From Rhodococcus coprophilus NBRC 100603 (GTDB lineage Bacteria; Actinomycetota; Actinomycetes; Mycobacteriales; Mycobacteriaceae), in NCBI RefSeq assembly GCF_001895045.1, contig NZ_BDAM01000005.1:248001-312000 (forward strand): 64,000 bases of DNA, given 5' to 3'. Positions 7,519 to 16,797 of the stretch are shown here, piece by piece (within the stretch, counting starts at the first letter, position 1; every line of letters begins with the position of its first letter). The position numbers and the translations under genes were made by a program. Below the pieces are notes generated by a model that ran no database searches, had not been told where the DNA came from, and saw only the letters and a program-made list of their open reading frames with translations.

Positions 7519-9321
7519 TCAGTTGTAGATCGAGGCGATCTCCGATTCGTGCTTCGCGTGGATGATGTTCCGCTTCAGCTTGAGCGTGGGCGTCAATTCG
7601 CCTGTCTCGATGCTGAAGTCGGTATCGAGGATCTGGTACTTCTTGATCGCTTCGGCCTTGGACACCTTCTTGTTGGTGTCGGCGACGGCCGAGTCGATCT
7701 CGGCGATCAGGTCCGCGTTCTTGATCAGGTCGGAGACGGGAGTGCCGGCGGGCAGGTCGTGGCGCTCGAGCCAGCCCGGGAGCGAGTCCTGATCGATCGT
7801 GATCAGCGCACCGATGAACGGCTTCGAGTCGCCGACGACGAGCACCTGGCTGATCAGCGGATGCGCGCGCAGCGAATCCTCGAGGATCGCCGGGGCGACG
7901 TTCTTGCCGCCCGCGGTGACGATGAGTTCCTTCTTGCGACCCGTGATCGACACGAAACCGTTCTCGTCGATCGCTCCGATGTCGCCGGTGTGGAACCAGC
8001 CCTCGCGGATCGCGTCCTTGGTGGCTTCGTCGTTCTGCCAGTAACCCTCGAACACCTGCGGGCCCTTGAGCAGAAGCTCGCCGTCTTCGGCGATCTTCGC
8101 GGCACAGCCGTCGAACGGCTTGCCGACGCTGCCGATCTTCTGGGCGGCGGGGGTGTTCATGATGATGCCGCCCGTGGTCTCGGTCAGCCCGTAGCCCTCG
8201 AGCACGTTGACGCCGACTCCGCGGAAGAAGTGACCGAGACGTGCGCCGAGTGCGGCACCACCGGCGACCGCCATGGTCGCCTTGCCGCCGAGAGCGGCAC
8301 GCAGCTTGCCGTAGACGAGGCGGTCGAAGACCGCATGCTTGATCTTCAGGCCCAGACCCGGGCCACCGGTCTCGAGCGCCTGGCTGTACTGGATCGCGAC
8401 GTCGGAGGCCTTCTCGAAGATCTTGCCCTTGCCGCCGTCGTAGGCCTTCTGCTTGGCCGAGTTGTAGACCTTCTCGAAGACCCGGGGCACCGACAGAATG
8501 AAGTCGGGCTGGAATTCGGCGAACTTGTCGAGGAGTGTCGTCAGGTCCGAGGTGTGCGCGACCGTCACCCGGCTGTCGAAGGCCGAGAACGAGATCAGGC
8601 GCGCGAACACGTGGGCGAGCGGCAGGAAGAGCAGCGTGCGACGGCCCGCCTGCATGCTCTCGGGCAGGGCGATGGCGCAGGCGGTCGCCTCGGCGTAGAG
8701 GTGACGATGCTTGAGCAGCACACCCTTGGGCCGTCCGGTCGTGCCCGAGGTGTAGATCAACGTGGCGCCGGACTCCGCAACGACCTGCGCGCGGCGTTCC
8801 TCGACCTGCTCGTCGGTGACCGCGGTGCCGCGGGCGATGAGCTCGTCCACGGCGCTCTTGCCGCCGGAACCGGGCTCGATCGTGAGCATCTCGCGCAGGG
8901 CGGGTGCGGCATCGGCGACCTCGCGGACGACGTCGGCGTACTCGTCCTTCTCGACCACCAGAAGCGACGTGGCGGAGTCCTCGAGAATCCACTTCGACTG
9001 GTCGGCGGCGGAGGTCTCGTAGATTGCCACCGTGACGCCGCCCGCGGTCCAGATCGCGTAGTCGAGCAGGACCCATTCGTAGCGGGTCCCCGACAGGATC
9101 GCGACACGGTCGCCGAGTTCGATGCCCGAGGCAATCAGACCCTTCGCGACGCTGCGGACCTGGTCGGCGAACTCTCGTGCGGAGACCTTCACCCACTTGC
9201 CGTCGACGGGTCGCTCGAACGCCACGAAGTCCGGGGACTCCTTCTCGTGCCGGAACACCGAATCGGCCATCGAGACGTTCTCCGGTATCGAGAACGACTG
9301 CGGCACGGCAATCTCACTCAC
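7519..9321 (-). CDS. Long-chain fatty-acid-CoA ligase (FadD15-like)
   Basis: About 600 residues, the full length of bacterial long-chain acyl-CoA synthetases. It has the phosphate loop TLIYTSGTTGRPKGVLL (about 173-189), the A5 motif EGYGLTETTGG, GWFHTGDIGAIDENGFVSITGRKKELIV, and a C-terminal lid with the lysine-rich end LKLKRN. It activates long-chain fatty acids to acyl-CoA with ATP for beta-oxidation or lipid synthesis, at the inner membrane face. The GTG at 9321 follows GGAGGGG by 5 bases and gives an N-terminus (SEIAVPQSF) like that of Mycobacterium FadD15; upstream ATGs at 9363-9366 lack such a site. It ends at a terminator shared with the facing gene. Confidence 0.9.
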   Translation of the reverse strand: MSEIAVPQSFSIPENVSMADSVFRHEKESPDFVAFERPVDGKWVKVSAREFADQVRSVAKGLIASGIELGDRVAILSGTRYEWVLLDYAIWTAGGVTVAIYETSAADQSKWILEDSATSLLVVEKDEYADVVREVADAAPALREMLTIEPGSGGKSAVDELIARGTAVTDEQVEERRAQVVAESGATLIYTSGTTGRPKGVLLKHRHLYAEATACAIALPESMQAGRRTLLFLPLAHVFARLISFSAFDSRVTVAHTSDLTTLLDKFAEFQPDFILSVPRVFEKVYNSAKQKAYDGGKGKIFEKASDVAIQYSQALETGGPGLGLKIKHAVFDRLVYGKLRAALGGKATMAVAGGAALGARLGHFFRGVGVNVLEGYGLTETTGGIIMNTPAAQKIGSVGKPFDGCAAKIAEDGELLLKGPQVFEGYWQNDEATKDAIREGWFHTGDIGAIDENGFVSITGRKKELIVTAGGKNVAPAILEDSLRAHPLISQVLVVGDSKPFIGALITIDQDSLPGWLERHDLPAGTPVSDLIKNADLIAEIDSAVADTNKKVSKAEAIKKYQILDTDFSIETGELTPTLKLKRNIIHAKHESEIASIYN

Positions 9322-9495
9322 TGTGACCCCTCCATCTTTTTGAACATTCAGTGTGCATTGCATCACAGTTCATTTGAATTCGCATTACCCGGCCGTCCGA
9401 TTTGCGAAGGATTTACAGTCCGGTAAGCGTGATCTGCGCTACACGACCTACTGCCGGGTAATGGCTACGATCCTACACACCGAATGAGTTGCAGA

Positions 9496-10134
9496 TCACA
9501 CCCGAGGGTCGTGGAGGAGCCGGACGGCCTCGTCGTCCCCGAGCTGATGGAAGTCGTCGTACGCCGCACCGACGCTGTTCGTGTCGCGCGGAATCCACGG
9601 GCACAGCACCTCGTCGGCCACGGGCGCGACCCGCCGGGCAGCCTCGGGAGACGCGACGGGCACGGCCACGACCACCCTTGTGGCCCCGGCTGCCCGCGCG
9701 GCCGTACATGCGACTGCGGCGGTGGCCCCGGTGGCCATGCCGTCGTCGACGATCACGGCCGTGCGGCCCGAGAGATCGACGCGCGCGGCCCCGGCGCGCA
9801 GCATCTGGGCGCGTCGCGCGAGTTCCGTGCGCTCCCGCCTCTCGACCGACTCGATCGCATCGGCCCCGATCCGGCCCGCACGCACGACGTCCTCGTTGAG
9901 CACCCGGAAATCGCCCTCCGCGATGGCTCCCATCGCGAGCTCGGGATGCCAGGGCACCCCGAGCTTGCGCACCACCAGCACGTCGAGGGGAGCGTCGAGG
10001 GCGAGAGCGAGTTCCCGCGCGACGGGGATCCCGCCGCGCGGCAGGGCGAGCACGACGGGGTCGTGGACTTCGCGCAGGTGTGTCGCCGCCCGGGCGACGC
10101 GTCGCCCGGCGTCCTCACGCGAGGCGTACCGCAC
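9496..10134 (-). CDS. Phosphoribosyltransferase-fold protein
   Basis: 212 residues of the predicted phosphoribosyltransferase type common in actinobacteria. The PRPP-binding motif is TAVIVDDGMATGATA (about 120-134). VLALPRGGIPVARELA near residues 28-43 and VLVVRKLGVPWHPELAMGAI are the other conserved family segments. These proteins often stand alone or near hydrolases and their substrate is not established. It lies between fadD and the orphan trpB2 on the same strand, with 53 bases between it and trpB2. Purine or pyrimidine salvage is possible, but nothing in the context fixes it. Confidence 0.8.
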   Translation of the reverse strand: MRYASREDAGRRVARAATHLREVHDPVVLALPRGGIPVARELALALDAPLDVLVVRKLGVPWHPELAMGAIAEGDFRVLNEDVVRAGRIGADAIESVERRERTELARRAQMLRAGAARVDLSGRTAVIVDDGMATGATAAVACTAARAAGATRVVVAVPVASPEAARRVAPVADEVLCPWIPRDTNSVGAAYDDFHQLGDDEAVRLLHDPRV

Positions 10135-10187
10135 CTACCCAGTATGGGCCTGGCGGCATGCGTTCGTCTCGCGCCGGAGCACATCGA

Positions 10188-11462
10188 TCAGACGAGCTTG
10201 CCCGAGAGGTAGGCGTCGTAAGCGGGCAGGTCGAGCTGTCCGTGCCCGGACAGGCCGATCACGATCACCTCGGGCTCGGTGAGTCCCCGTGCGTACTCGG
10301 CGGCTGCGGCGATCGCGTGTGACGCTTCGGGTGCCGGCACGATGCCCTCGTTCCGGGCGAACTCCACCGCGGCGGCGAATGCGTCGGTTTGACGGACCGC
10401 CCTGCCTTCGACGTATCCGAGTTCGACGGTGTGGCTGAGCAGCGGTGCCATGCCGTGGTACCGGAGCCCGCCCGCATGGATCGGATCCGGAATGAAGTCC
10501 TGCCCGAGGGTGTGCATCTTCAGCAGCGGAGTCAGACCGGCAATGTCACCGTGGTCGTACCGGTACCGGCCCTGCGTGATCGAAGGGCACGCCGTCGGTT
10601 CGGCGGCGACGACACGCGTCTTCGCACGGTCGTGGAGAACCTCGCGGATGAAGGGGAAGGCCAACCCGGCTAGGTTGGAACCGCCTCCGGCGCAACCGAA
10701 CACGATGTCGGCATTGTCCTCGCCGGCTGCGCGGAGCTGCTCCACCGCCTCCAGGCCGATCACCGTTTGGTGCAACACCACATGGTTGAGCACGCTGCCG
10801 AGCGTGTAGCGGGCCAGTGGGTCCTTCACCGCGACCTCGACGGCCTCGGAGACGGCGATGCCGAGCGAACCCGGGGTCCCCGGGTCCCGGGCGAGTACCG
10901 CGCGTCCTGCCTCGGTCAGTTCCGACGGGCTCGCATGCACTGTGCCACCGTATGTTTCGATCAGGAAGCGCCGGTACGGTTTCGCGTCGTACGAGGCCCG
11001 CACCTGCCACACCTCGAGATCGATACCGAACCGGGCACACGCGAACGCGAGCGCGGATCCCCACTGCCCGGCACCGGTCTCGGTGGTCAGGCGGGTCACC
11101 CCGTCGAGGGAGTTGTAGTACGCCTGGGCGACGGCCGAGTTGACCTTGTGGCTGCCGACGGGGCTGACACCCTCGTACTTGACGTAGATGCGCGCCGGAG
11201 TGCCCAGTGCCTTCTCGAACGAGCGCGCACGAATCAGGGGAGTGGTGCGGTAGCTCGCATACGCCTCGCGCACCGGCTCCGGGATCGCGATGTCCGTCTC
11301 GGTGGACAGCTCCTGCTCGATCAAGCCACTGGCGAACAGCGGTGCGAGGTCGTCGGCCGTGACGGGCTCCCTGGTGCCGGGGTGCAGGTGCGGCGGAGGC
11401 GCAACGTCCAGATCTCCGGCGATGTTGTACCAGTGGGTGGGGATGGACTGGGCGTCCGGCAC
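10188..11462 (-). CDS. TrpB2-type tryptophan synthase beta-like PLP enzyme
   Basis: About 424 residues. The PLP lysine lies in VGSHKVNSAVAQAYY, TETGAGQWGSALA follows, and the phosphate-binding loop is CAGGGSNLAG. The long N-terminus with HWYNIAGDL is the hallmark of the TrpB2 branch rather than of classical TrpB1. TrpB2 enzymes condense indole and serine without needing TrpA. No trpA or other trp gene is nearby. The GTG at 11462 follows AGAGGA by 7 bases and is preferred; an upstream ATG at 11498 would add 12 residues. It is divergent from deaD, about 140 bases away. Confidence 0.85.
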   Translation of the reverse strand: MPDAQSIPTHWYNIAGDLDVAPPPHLHPGTREPVTADDLAPLFASGLIEQELSTETDIAIPEPVREAYASYRTTPLIRARSFEKALGTPARIYVKYEGVSPVGSHKVNSAVAQAYYNSLDGVTRLTTETGAGQWGSALAFACARFGIDLEVWQVRASYDAKPYRRFLIETYGGTVHASPSELTEAGRAVLARDPGTPGSLGIAVSEAVEVAVKDPLARYTLGSVLNHVVLHQTVIGLEAVEQLRAAGEDNADIVFGCAGGGSNLAGLAFPFIREVLHDRAKTRVVAAEPTACPSITQGRYRYDHGDIAGLTPLLKMHTLGQDFIPDPIHAGGLRYHGMAPLLSHTVELGYVEGRAVRQTDAFAAAVEFARNEGIVPAPEASHAIAAAAEYARGLTEPEVIVIGLSGHGQLDLPAYDAYLSGKLV

Positions 11463-11604
11463 AGCAGGTCCTCTCGTCGTGGAGTGAAGCGTGATCATTG
11501 TGCCCAGGTGTGTGAGCGAACACTCCCTGGGTACGAGGTGAAAGCACTCTCATAGCAGGGGTATGGCGCGGTGGCGGTCGTCGATCCGATAAACTGCTGG
11601 TCAA

Positions 11605-13452
11605 ATGAGTGAAATCGAAGACGCCCCAAATCAGGAGACCGCAGCTATCACGTTTGCCGATCTCGACATCGACCCCCGTGTGCTGCAGGCCCTTTCGGAC
11701 GTGGGCTACGAGACCCCGTCGCCGATCCAGGCGGCGACCATACCCCCACTGCTGGAGGGACGGGACGTCGTCGGTCTCGCTCAGACCGGCACCGGCAAGA
11801 CGGCCGCGTTCGCGGTGCCGATCCTCTCCCGGATCGACACCACGAAGAAGCGCCCGCAGGCGCTGATCCTTGCGCCCACCCGTGAGCTCGCGCTGCAGGT
11901 CGCGGAAGCTTTCGGCAAGTACTCCACGCACATTCCCGGGCTCCATGTGCTGCCCATCTACGGCGGCCAGGCATACGGTGTCCAGCTGGCAGGATTGCGC
12001 CGCGGCGCACAGGTCATCGTCGGTACGCCCGGACGTGTGATCGATCACCTCGCCAAGGGAACCCTCGACATCTCGGAACTCGAGTACCTCGTCCTCGACG
12101 AGGCCGACGAGATGCTCACGATGGGCTTCCAGGAGGACGTCGAGCGGATCCTCGCCGACACGCCTGACACCAAGCAGGTCGCGTTGTTCTCGGCGACCAT
12201 GCCGGGCGCGATCCGTCGCCTGTCGAAGCAGTACCTGAAGAACCCGCAGGAAATCACCGTCAAGTCGAAGACGACGACCTCCGCGAACACCACCCAGCGC
12301 TGGGTCTCGGTGTCCCACCAGCGCAAGCTCGACGCGCTGACCCGGATCCTCGAGGTCGAGTCGTTCGAAGCGATGATCATCTTCGTCCGCACGAAGCAGG
12401 CCACGGAGGATCTCGCCGAGAAGCTGCGTGCCCGCGGATTCTCCGCCGCCGCGATCAACGGCGACATCGTCCAGGCGCAGCGTGAGCGCACCATCGGCCA
12501 GCTCAAGAGCGGTGCGCTCGACATCCTGGTGGCGACCGACGTCGCCGCGCGCGGCCTCGACGTCGAACGCATCAGCCACGTGGTCAACTACGACATCCCG
12601 CACGACACCGAGTCGTACGTGCACCGTATCGGCCGTACCGGTCGCGCCGGCCGTACCGGCGACGCGCTGCTGTTCGTGACCCCGCGTGAGCGGCACCTGC
12701 TCAAGTCGATCGAGCGGGCCACCCGGCAGCCGGTCGCCGAGATGCAGCTACCCAGCGTCGACGACGTCAACGCCCAGCGTGTCTCGAAGTTCTACGACGC
12801 GATCACCGAGGCGCTCGCGTCCGAGAACCTCCAGCTGTTCCGTACCTTCATCGAGGACTACGAGCGTGAGCACGACGTGCCGCTCGCCGACATCGCGGCA
12901 GCTCTCGCTGTGATGTCCCGCGACGGCGAGTCGTTCCTCATGGAGGTCGAGCCCGAGCCCGTCGCACAGCCGAGGCGCGAGCCGCGCGAGCAGCGCGAGC
13001 GTCCGGCACGTCGATTCGACGAAGGCCCGAAGGTCGGTCGCGACGGCCAGGAGCTGACCACCTACCGGATCTCCGTGGGCAAGCGGCACCGTGTGCAGCC
13101 GGGTGCGATCGTCGGAGCCATCGCCAACGAGGGTGGCCTCCGGCGCGGTGACTTCGGGCACATCAGCATCCGCGCCGACCACAGCCTGGTGGAACTGCCC
13201 AAGGATCTGTCGCCGCAGACGCTCGAAGCGCTGCGTGCCACTCGGATCTCGGGTGTGCTCATCCAGCTTCAGCCGGATTCGGGTGCCCCCGGTGGCCGCC
13301 CGAGCAGCAACTACCGTGGCCGCGACGACCGTGGAGACCGCGGCGGCGACCGTCGCGGGGGCGGAGAACGCCGGAGCGGCGACTTCACCCACCGCAAGGA
13401 TCGCGGCGACCGTCGCGAGCAGGGCGGCGGCGGATTCCGCGGTCGCGACTGA
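11605..13452 (+). CDS. deaD: DEAD-box ATP-dependent RNA helicase DeaD/CsdA
   Basis: 615 residues. The helicase core has the Q-motif region TPSPIQAATIP, Walker A AQTGTGKTAAF (about 58-68), DEAD in VLDEADEML, SAT in FSATMP, and the C-terminal HRIGRTGRAGRTG. A DbpA-type RNA-binding domain follows (about 480-555, YRISVGKRHRVQPGAIVGAI), then a Gly/Arg/Asp-rich RGG-like tail (about 565-615). It unwinds structured RNA in ribosome assembly and mRNA turnover, classically at low temperature. The ATG at 11605 is preceded by little Shine-Dalgarno sequence. A very strong hairpin terminates the gene. Confidence 0.95.
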   Translation: MSEIEDAPNQETAAITFADLDIDPRVLQALSDVGYETPSPIQAATIPPLLEGRDVVGLAQTGTGKTAAFAVPILSRIDTTKKRPQALILAPTRELALQVAEAFGKYSTHIPGLHVLPIYGGQAYGVQLAGLRRGAQVIVGTPGRVIDHLAKGTLDISELEYLVLDEADEMLTMGFQEDVERILADTPDTKQVALFSATMPGAIRRLSKQYLKNPQEITVKSKTTTSANTTQRWVSVSHQRKLDALTRILEVESFEAMIIFVRTKQATEDLAEKLRARGFSAAAINGDIVQAQRERTIGQLKSGALDILVATDVAARGLDVERISHVVNYDIPHDTESYVHRIGRTGRAGRTGDALLFVTPRERHLLKSIERATRQPVAEMQLPSVDDVNAQRVSKFYDAITEALASENLQLFRTFIEDYEREHDVPLADIAAALAVMSRDGESFLMEVEPEPVAQPRREPREQRERPARRFDEGPKVGRDGQELTTYRISVGKRHRVQPGAIVGAIANEGGLRRGDFGHISIRADHSLVELPKDLSPQTLEALRATRISGVLIQLQPDSGAPGGRPSSNYRGRDDRGDRGGDRRGGGERRSGDFTHRKDRGDRREQGGGGFRGRD

Positions 13453-13477
13453 CCGTCGATGACCCGACGCTGAACGA

Positions 13478-13518
13478 CACAGATGCCCCGGCAGCCCTCG
13501 GCTGCCGGGGCATCTGTG
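13478..13518. terminator. Strong bidirectional terminator after deaD
   Basis: A 19-bp perfect stem (13478-13496 with 13500-13518) has a CTC loop. It lies 26 bases after the deaD stop and 44 bases beyond the stop of the facing DinB-like gene, so it can serve both strands. Confidence 0.9.
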
Positions 13519-13561
13519 TGTCGGGCCGTCCGGTGTCAGGACGCCGTGTCGGGCCGTCGGA

Positions 13562-14077
13562 TCACCACGTCTCGCCGCTGAGCGTCCCGGCGGTCTCGCC
13601 GTCGATCGATTCACGAATGACGTCGGCATGACCGGCATGACGAGCCCACTCCTCGACCTGGTGCAGCGCAAGAAACCGGACGGTGAGTGGGCCGTCGTGT
13701 ATCAGCCACCGGGCGATTTCGGCCGGCAGGTCGACGACGCGGTCGAGGTCGGGTTCGGTACGCAGCACCGCGGCGAACTGTTCGGCGACGGTGTCGAGTC
13801 GTGCGAGCCGGTCGGCCGCGCTGTCGGCGTCGGCGACCAGCCACCCGGACTGCCAGTCCTCGACGGGATCGCGGTCCGGGTCCACCGTGCCCGCGATCCG
13901 GTCGGCGGCAGTGGCGTGCCCATTCACGAGATGGTTGTGCAGCGACGCGAGGCTGAGGGACGACGCACTCGGCACAGAACGTGCCTGGTCTTCGGTCAGG
14001 CCGGAGACCGCATTGCGGAGCGCCGAGTACTGGTTGTCGAGCAGCGAGAGAATGAGTTCGGTTTCGTTCGTGGTCAT
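13562..14077 (-). CDS. DinB-fold protein (DUF664-like, possible thiol-dependent transferase)
   Basis: 171 residues with a four-helix DinB pattern. The three likely metal ligands are His48 in SLHNHLVNGH, and the HQVEEWARHAGHADVIRE segment near the C-terminus. The C-terminal segment HQVEEWARHAGHADVIRE is typical of the DUF664 branch found widely in actinobacteria. Some DinB proteins use mycothiol or bacillithiol; the role of this one is unknown. Its ATG overlaps the stop of the ABC exporter gene by 4 bases (ATGA), so the two are translationally coupled and may work together, for instance in resistance. Confidence 0.75.
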   Translation of the reverse strand: MTTNETELILSLLDNQYSALRNAVSGLTEDQARSVPSASSLSLASLHNHLVNGHATAADRIAGTVDPDRDPVEDWQSGWLVADADSAADRLARLDTVAEQFAAVLRTEPDLDRVVDLPAEIARWLIHDGPLTVRFLALHQVEEWARHAGHADVIRESIDGETAGTLSGETW

Positions 14078-15975
14078 GACTCCAGTGTCGGAACCAATGC
14101 GGACGAATGCGGTCCTGAATTCGCGAATTGGGTCCGGTGGAGTTCTTCGTACCGGCCACCTGCCGCCAGCAACTCGGCGTGGGTGCCGCGTTCGACGATC
14201 CGGCCGTCCTCGACCACGAGGATCTGGTCGGCGGCCCGGATCGTGGACAACCTGTGCGCGATGACCACCGATGTTCGTCCCGCAAGTGCTTCGGTGAGGG
14301 CCTCCTGTACAGCGGCCTCGGATGTCGAGTCGAGGTGTGCGGTGGCTTCGTCGAGGATGACGACCTGCGGATGGGCGAGCAGTAGCCGTGCGATCGTGAG
14401 ACGTTGCCTCTCCCCTCCGGAGAGCCGGTACCCGCGTTCGCCCACCACGGTGTCGAGCCCGTTGGGCAGCGACGCGATCAATTCGGACAGTCGTGCCCGG
14501 CGCAGTGCGTCGTACAGTTGCTCGTCGGTGGCACCGGGCCGGGCGAGCAGCAGGTTCGCGCGCACGCTTTCGTGGAACAGGTGCCCGTCCTGGGTGACGA
14601 GCCCGACGGTCGCGCGGATGGAGTCCGCGGTGAGCTCGCGTACGTCGATCCCGCTCAGCGACACGCTTCCGGAGTCGACATCGTAGAGCCTAGGAATCAG
14701 TTGCGCGACGGTGGATTTACCAGCCCCGGAGGATCCGACCAGGGCGACCATCTGGCCGGGTTCGACGCGGAACGACACGTCGTGCAGGACGGTGTTCCCG
14801 CCGCGGGAGTCGAGCACCGCGACCTCCTCGAGCGACGCGAGCGACACCTTGTCGGCTGACGGGTAGGCAAAACTCACGTCGCGCAGTTCGACGGAGACCG
14901 GGCCCTTCGGCACGGCGCGAGCGTCGGGCGCTTCCTTGATGAGGGGTTCGAGGTCGAGGATCTCGAAAACACGCTCGAAGCTCACCATCGCACTCATCAC
15001 GTCCATGCGCGCGCTGGCCAGAGCGGTCAGTGGCGAGTACAGGCGGGTGAGCAGCATGGCCATGGCCACCACCGAACCGGGATCGAGTTGATCGCGCAGG
15101 GCGTAGAAGCCGCCCAGCCCGTAGACGAGCGCGAGTGCCAGCGCGGACACGAGGGTCAGCGCGGTGACGAAGATGCTCTGCAACATGGCGGTGCGCACCC
15201 CGATGTTGCGCACCCGCCGCGCGCGGAGGGCGAACTCGGTCGACTCCTGTGCCGGCCGGCCGAAGAGTTTGATCAGTGTCGCCCCGGGCGCCGAGAACCG
15301 CTCGGTCATCTGGGTGTTCATCACCGAATTGTGGTTTGCCGCTTCACGGCTCAGTTGTGCCAGCCGGGCACCCATATGGCGCGCGGGCACGATGAAGATG
15401 GGCAGCAGCAGCAACGCGAGCAGGGTGATCTGCCAGGAGATTCCGAGCATCACCACGAGCGTGATGACGAGTGTCACGAGGTTGCCGACGACGCCGGACA
15501 AGGTGTCGCTGAATGCGCGTTGCGCGCCGATCACGTCGTTGTTCAGCCGGGACACGAGGGCGCCGGTGCGCGTACGGGTGAAGAAAGCGACGGGCATGCG
15601 CTGGACGTGGTCGAACACGGTGGTGCGCAGGTCCAGGATCAGATCCTCGCCGATGCTCGCCGACAGCCACCTGTTCGCGATCGCGAGGCCGGCCTCGACC
15701 AGAGCGATCGCGGCGATGATCACCGCGAGCCACACGACCACGGACAACGCGGCGTTGTCGACGATCGCGTCCACGACGCGCCCGGCGAGCACCGGGGTAG
15801 CGACGCCGAGCGCGGCGATCGCGACGCTCAAGGCGAGATAGCTCGTGATGTTCCGCCGGTGGGGGCGCGCGAACGCGGCGATCCGTTTCAGCGTTGCCCG
15901 CGAGAACGGGCGTCGATCGCTCTCCGCGTGCATCGCGTTGTACATCGCGTTCCACGCGGTGATTTCCATGCTCAT
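14074..15975 (-). CDS. ABC exporter, fused membrane and ATPase domains
   Basis: About 633 residues. An exporter-type six-helix membrane domain spans roughly residues 30-320. An ATPase domain follows with Walker A LVGSSGAGKSTVAQL, Q-loop VTQDGHLF, signature RLSGGERQRLTIARLL, Walker B VVILDEATAHLD and the H-loop VIAHRLST. Half-transporters of this MsbA/LmrA-like type dimerise and export lipids or drugs. The ATG at 15975 has GAGGAGG 8 bases upstream; a GTG at 15999 is an unlikely longer start. The DinB-fold gene is coupled downstream. The substrate is not known. Confidence 0.9.
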   Translation of the reverse strand: MSMEITAWNAMYNAMHAESDRRPFSRATLKRIAAFARPHRRNITSYLALSVAIAALGVATPVLAGRVVDAIVDNAALSVVVWLAVIIAAIALVEAGLAIANRWLSASIGEDLILDLRTTVFDHVQRMPVAFFTRTRTGALVSRLNNDVIGAQRAFSDTLSGVVGNLVTLVITLVVMLGISWQITLLALLLLPIFIVPARHMGARLAQLSREAANHNSVMNTQMTERFSAPGATLIKLFGRPAQESTEFALRARRVRNIGVRTAMLQSIFVTALTLVSALALALVYGLGGFYALRDQLDPGSVVAMAMLLTRLYSPLTALASARMDVMSAMVSFERVFEILDLEPLIKEAPDARAVPKGPVSVELRDVSFAYPSADKVSLASLEEVAVLDSRGGNTVLHDVSFRVEPGQMVALVGSSGAGKSTVAQLIPRLYDVDSGSVSLSGIDVRELTADSIRATVGLVTQDGHLFHESVRANLLLARPGATDEQLYDALRRARLSELIASLPNGLDTVVGERGYRLSGGERQRLTIARLLLAHPQVVILDEATAHLDSTSEAAVQEALTEALAGRTSVVIAHRLSTIRAADQILVVEDGRIVERGTHAELLAAGGRYEELHRTQFANSGPHSSALVPTLES

Positions 15976-16083
15976 GGACGGGGCCTCCTCGTTTCGCACC
16001 CGACGGTAGAACCTCGAGTGCGCTGGAGGTCAAGCCTAGGGGGTACCGGCGGTCCGGAGCACCGACCGTTCTTGCTCGTCGCC

Positions 16084-16671
16084 TCAGCGGGCGACGTCGA
16101 TCACCACCCGCGTGGGGTCGGCGAGGGAATAGACCGCGAACGGAGTGCCGCCTTCGGAGACACCGATGAACGACTGGGTGACGCCCTCGAATACGCCGGA
16201 GCCGCTGACCTCCACGACGGAACCGCCGGGTGCGGCGAGGACGGGATCGGGTCCGTCGTACGGCTCGACGCCGCTGTCGAACGGGTAGGCCGATCCGTCG
16301 ATCAATACCTGCAGGACGGCGTCGCCCGCGACGGTGACCGCGTTGCCGCTCCCGTCCTGGACAGCTTCGTCCACGTAGCCGACCCGCCAGCCCGGCGTGC
16401 CCTCGCCGTCGAGTTCGTAGACCACACGGTCGAAGTTCTCGTGCACTCCGGTCCGGATGTCGGTGACCGTCAGCTTCGCTCCCGCGCCTGCGGCGGAGAC
16501 CTTGTCGGCCGCGTCGGTGGGGACGTTCGCGGATTCCGGCTCGGGTGCCTGCGACGTCGGTGTGTCCACCGATACGGCCGGTGCGGGTGCCGGCTCGCCG
16601 CCCGAGACCGAGCAACCCGCGAGAACCAACGCGGCGGTGATGACGGCGAGGCTGATGCGGGTGCGAATCAT
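16084..16671 (-). CDS. Lipoprotein with AMIN-like domain
   Basis: About 195 residues. MIRTRISLAVITAALVLAGC is a lipoprotein signal peptide with lipobox LAGC. A Pro/Ala/Glu-rich linker follows, then a beta-rich domain (about 65-195) containing DRVVYELDGEGTPGWRVGY and the ending TRVVIDVAR, a pattern I associate with AMIN-like domains of actinobacterial lipoproteins. It should be anchored outside the membrane; the role is unknown, and peptidoglycan or surface binding is only a guess. An ATG at 16680 is the alternative start. The gene is divergent from the ABC-2 transporter genes. Confidence 0.75.
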   Translation of the reverse strand: MIRTRISLAVITAALVLAGCSVSGGEPAPAPAVSVDTPTSQAPEPESANVPTDAADKVSAAGAGAKLTVTDIRTGVHENFDRVVYELDGEGTPGWRVGYVDEAVQDGSGNAVTVAGDAVLQVLIDGSAYPFDSGVEPYDGPDPVLAAPGGSVVEVSGSGVFEGVTQSFIGVSEGGTPFAVYSLADPTRVVIDVAR

Positions 16672-16684
16672 GGGGCACATGGTA

Positions 16685-16699
16685 CGGCGTCGAACGCCG
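16685..16699. promoter_or_regulatory. 15-bp palindrome in divergent lipoprotein/ABC region
   Basis: CGGCGT, CGA, ACGCCG: 6-bp perfect arms. The site lies just upstream of the lipoprotein start and 99 bases before the ABC ATPase gene. The TetR encoded at the end of the ABC operon is a possible binder. Support is weak because the arms are short and GC-rich. Confidence 0.3.
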
Positions 16700-16797
16700 C
16701 GGATCGGGCAGGCGCTCGGGAGGCCTTGACGTCGATCCGATCACGGCGGACAGTGGGCACTACCCAACATTTCAACACTCGATGAATTGAGCTTCCG

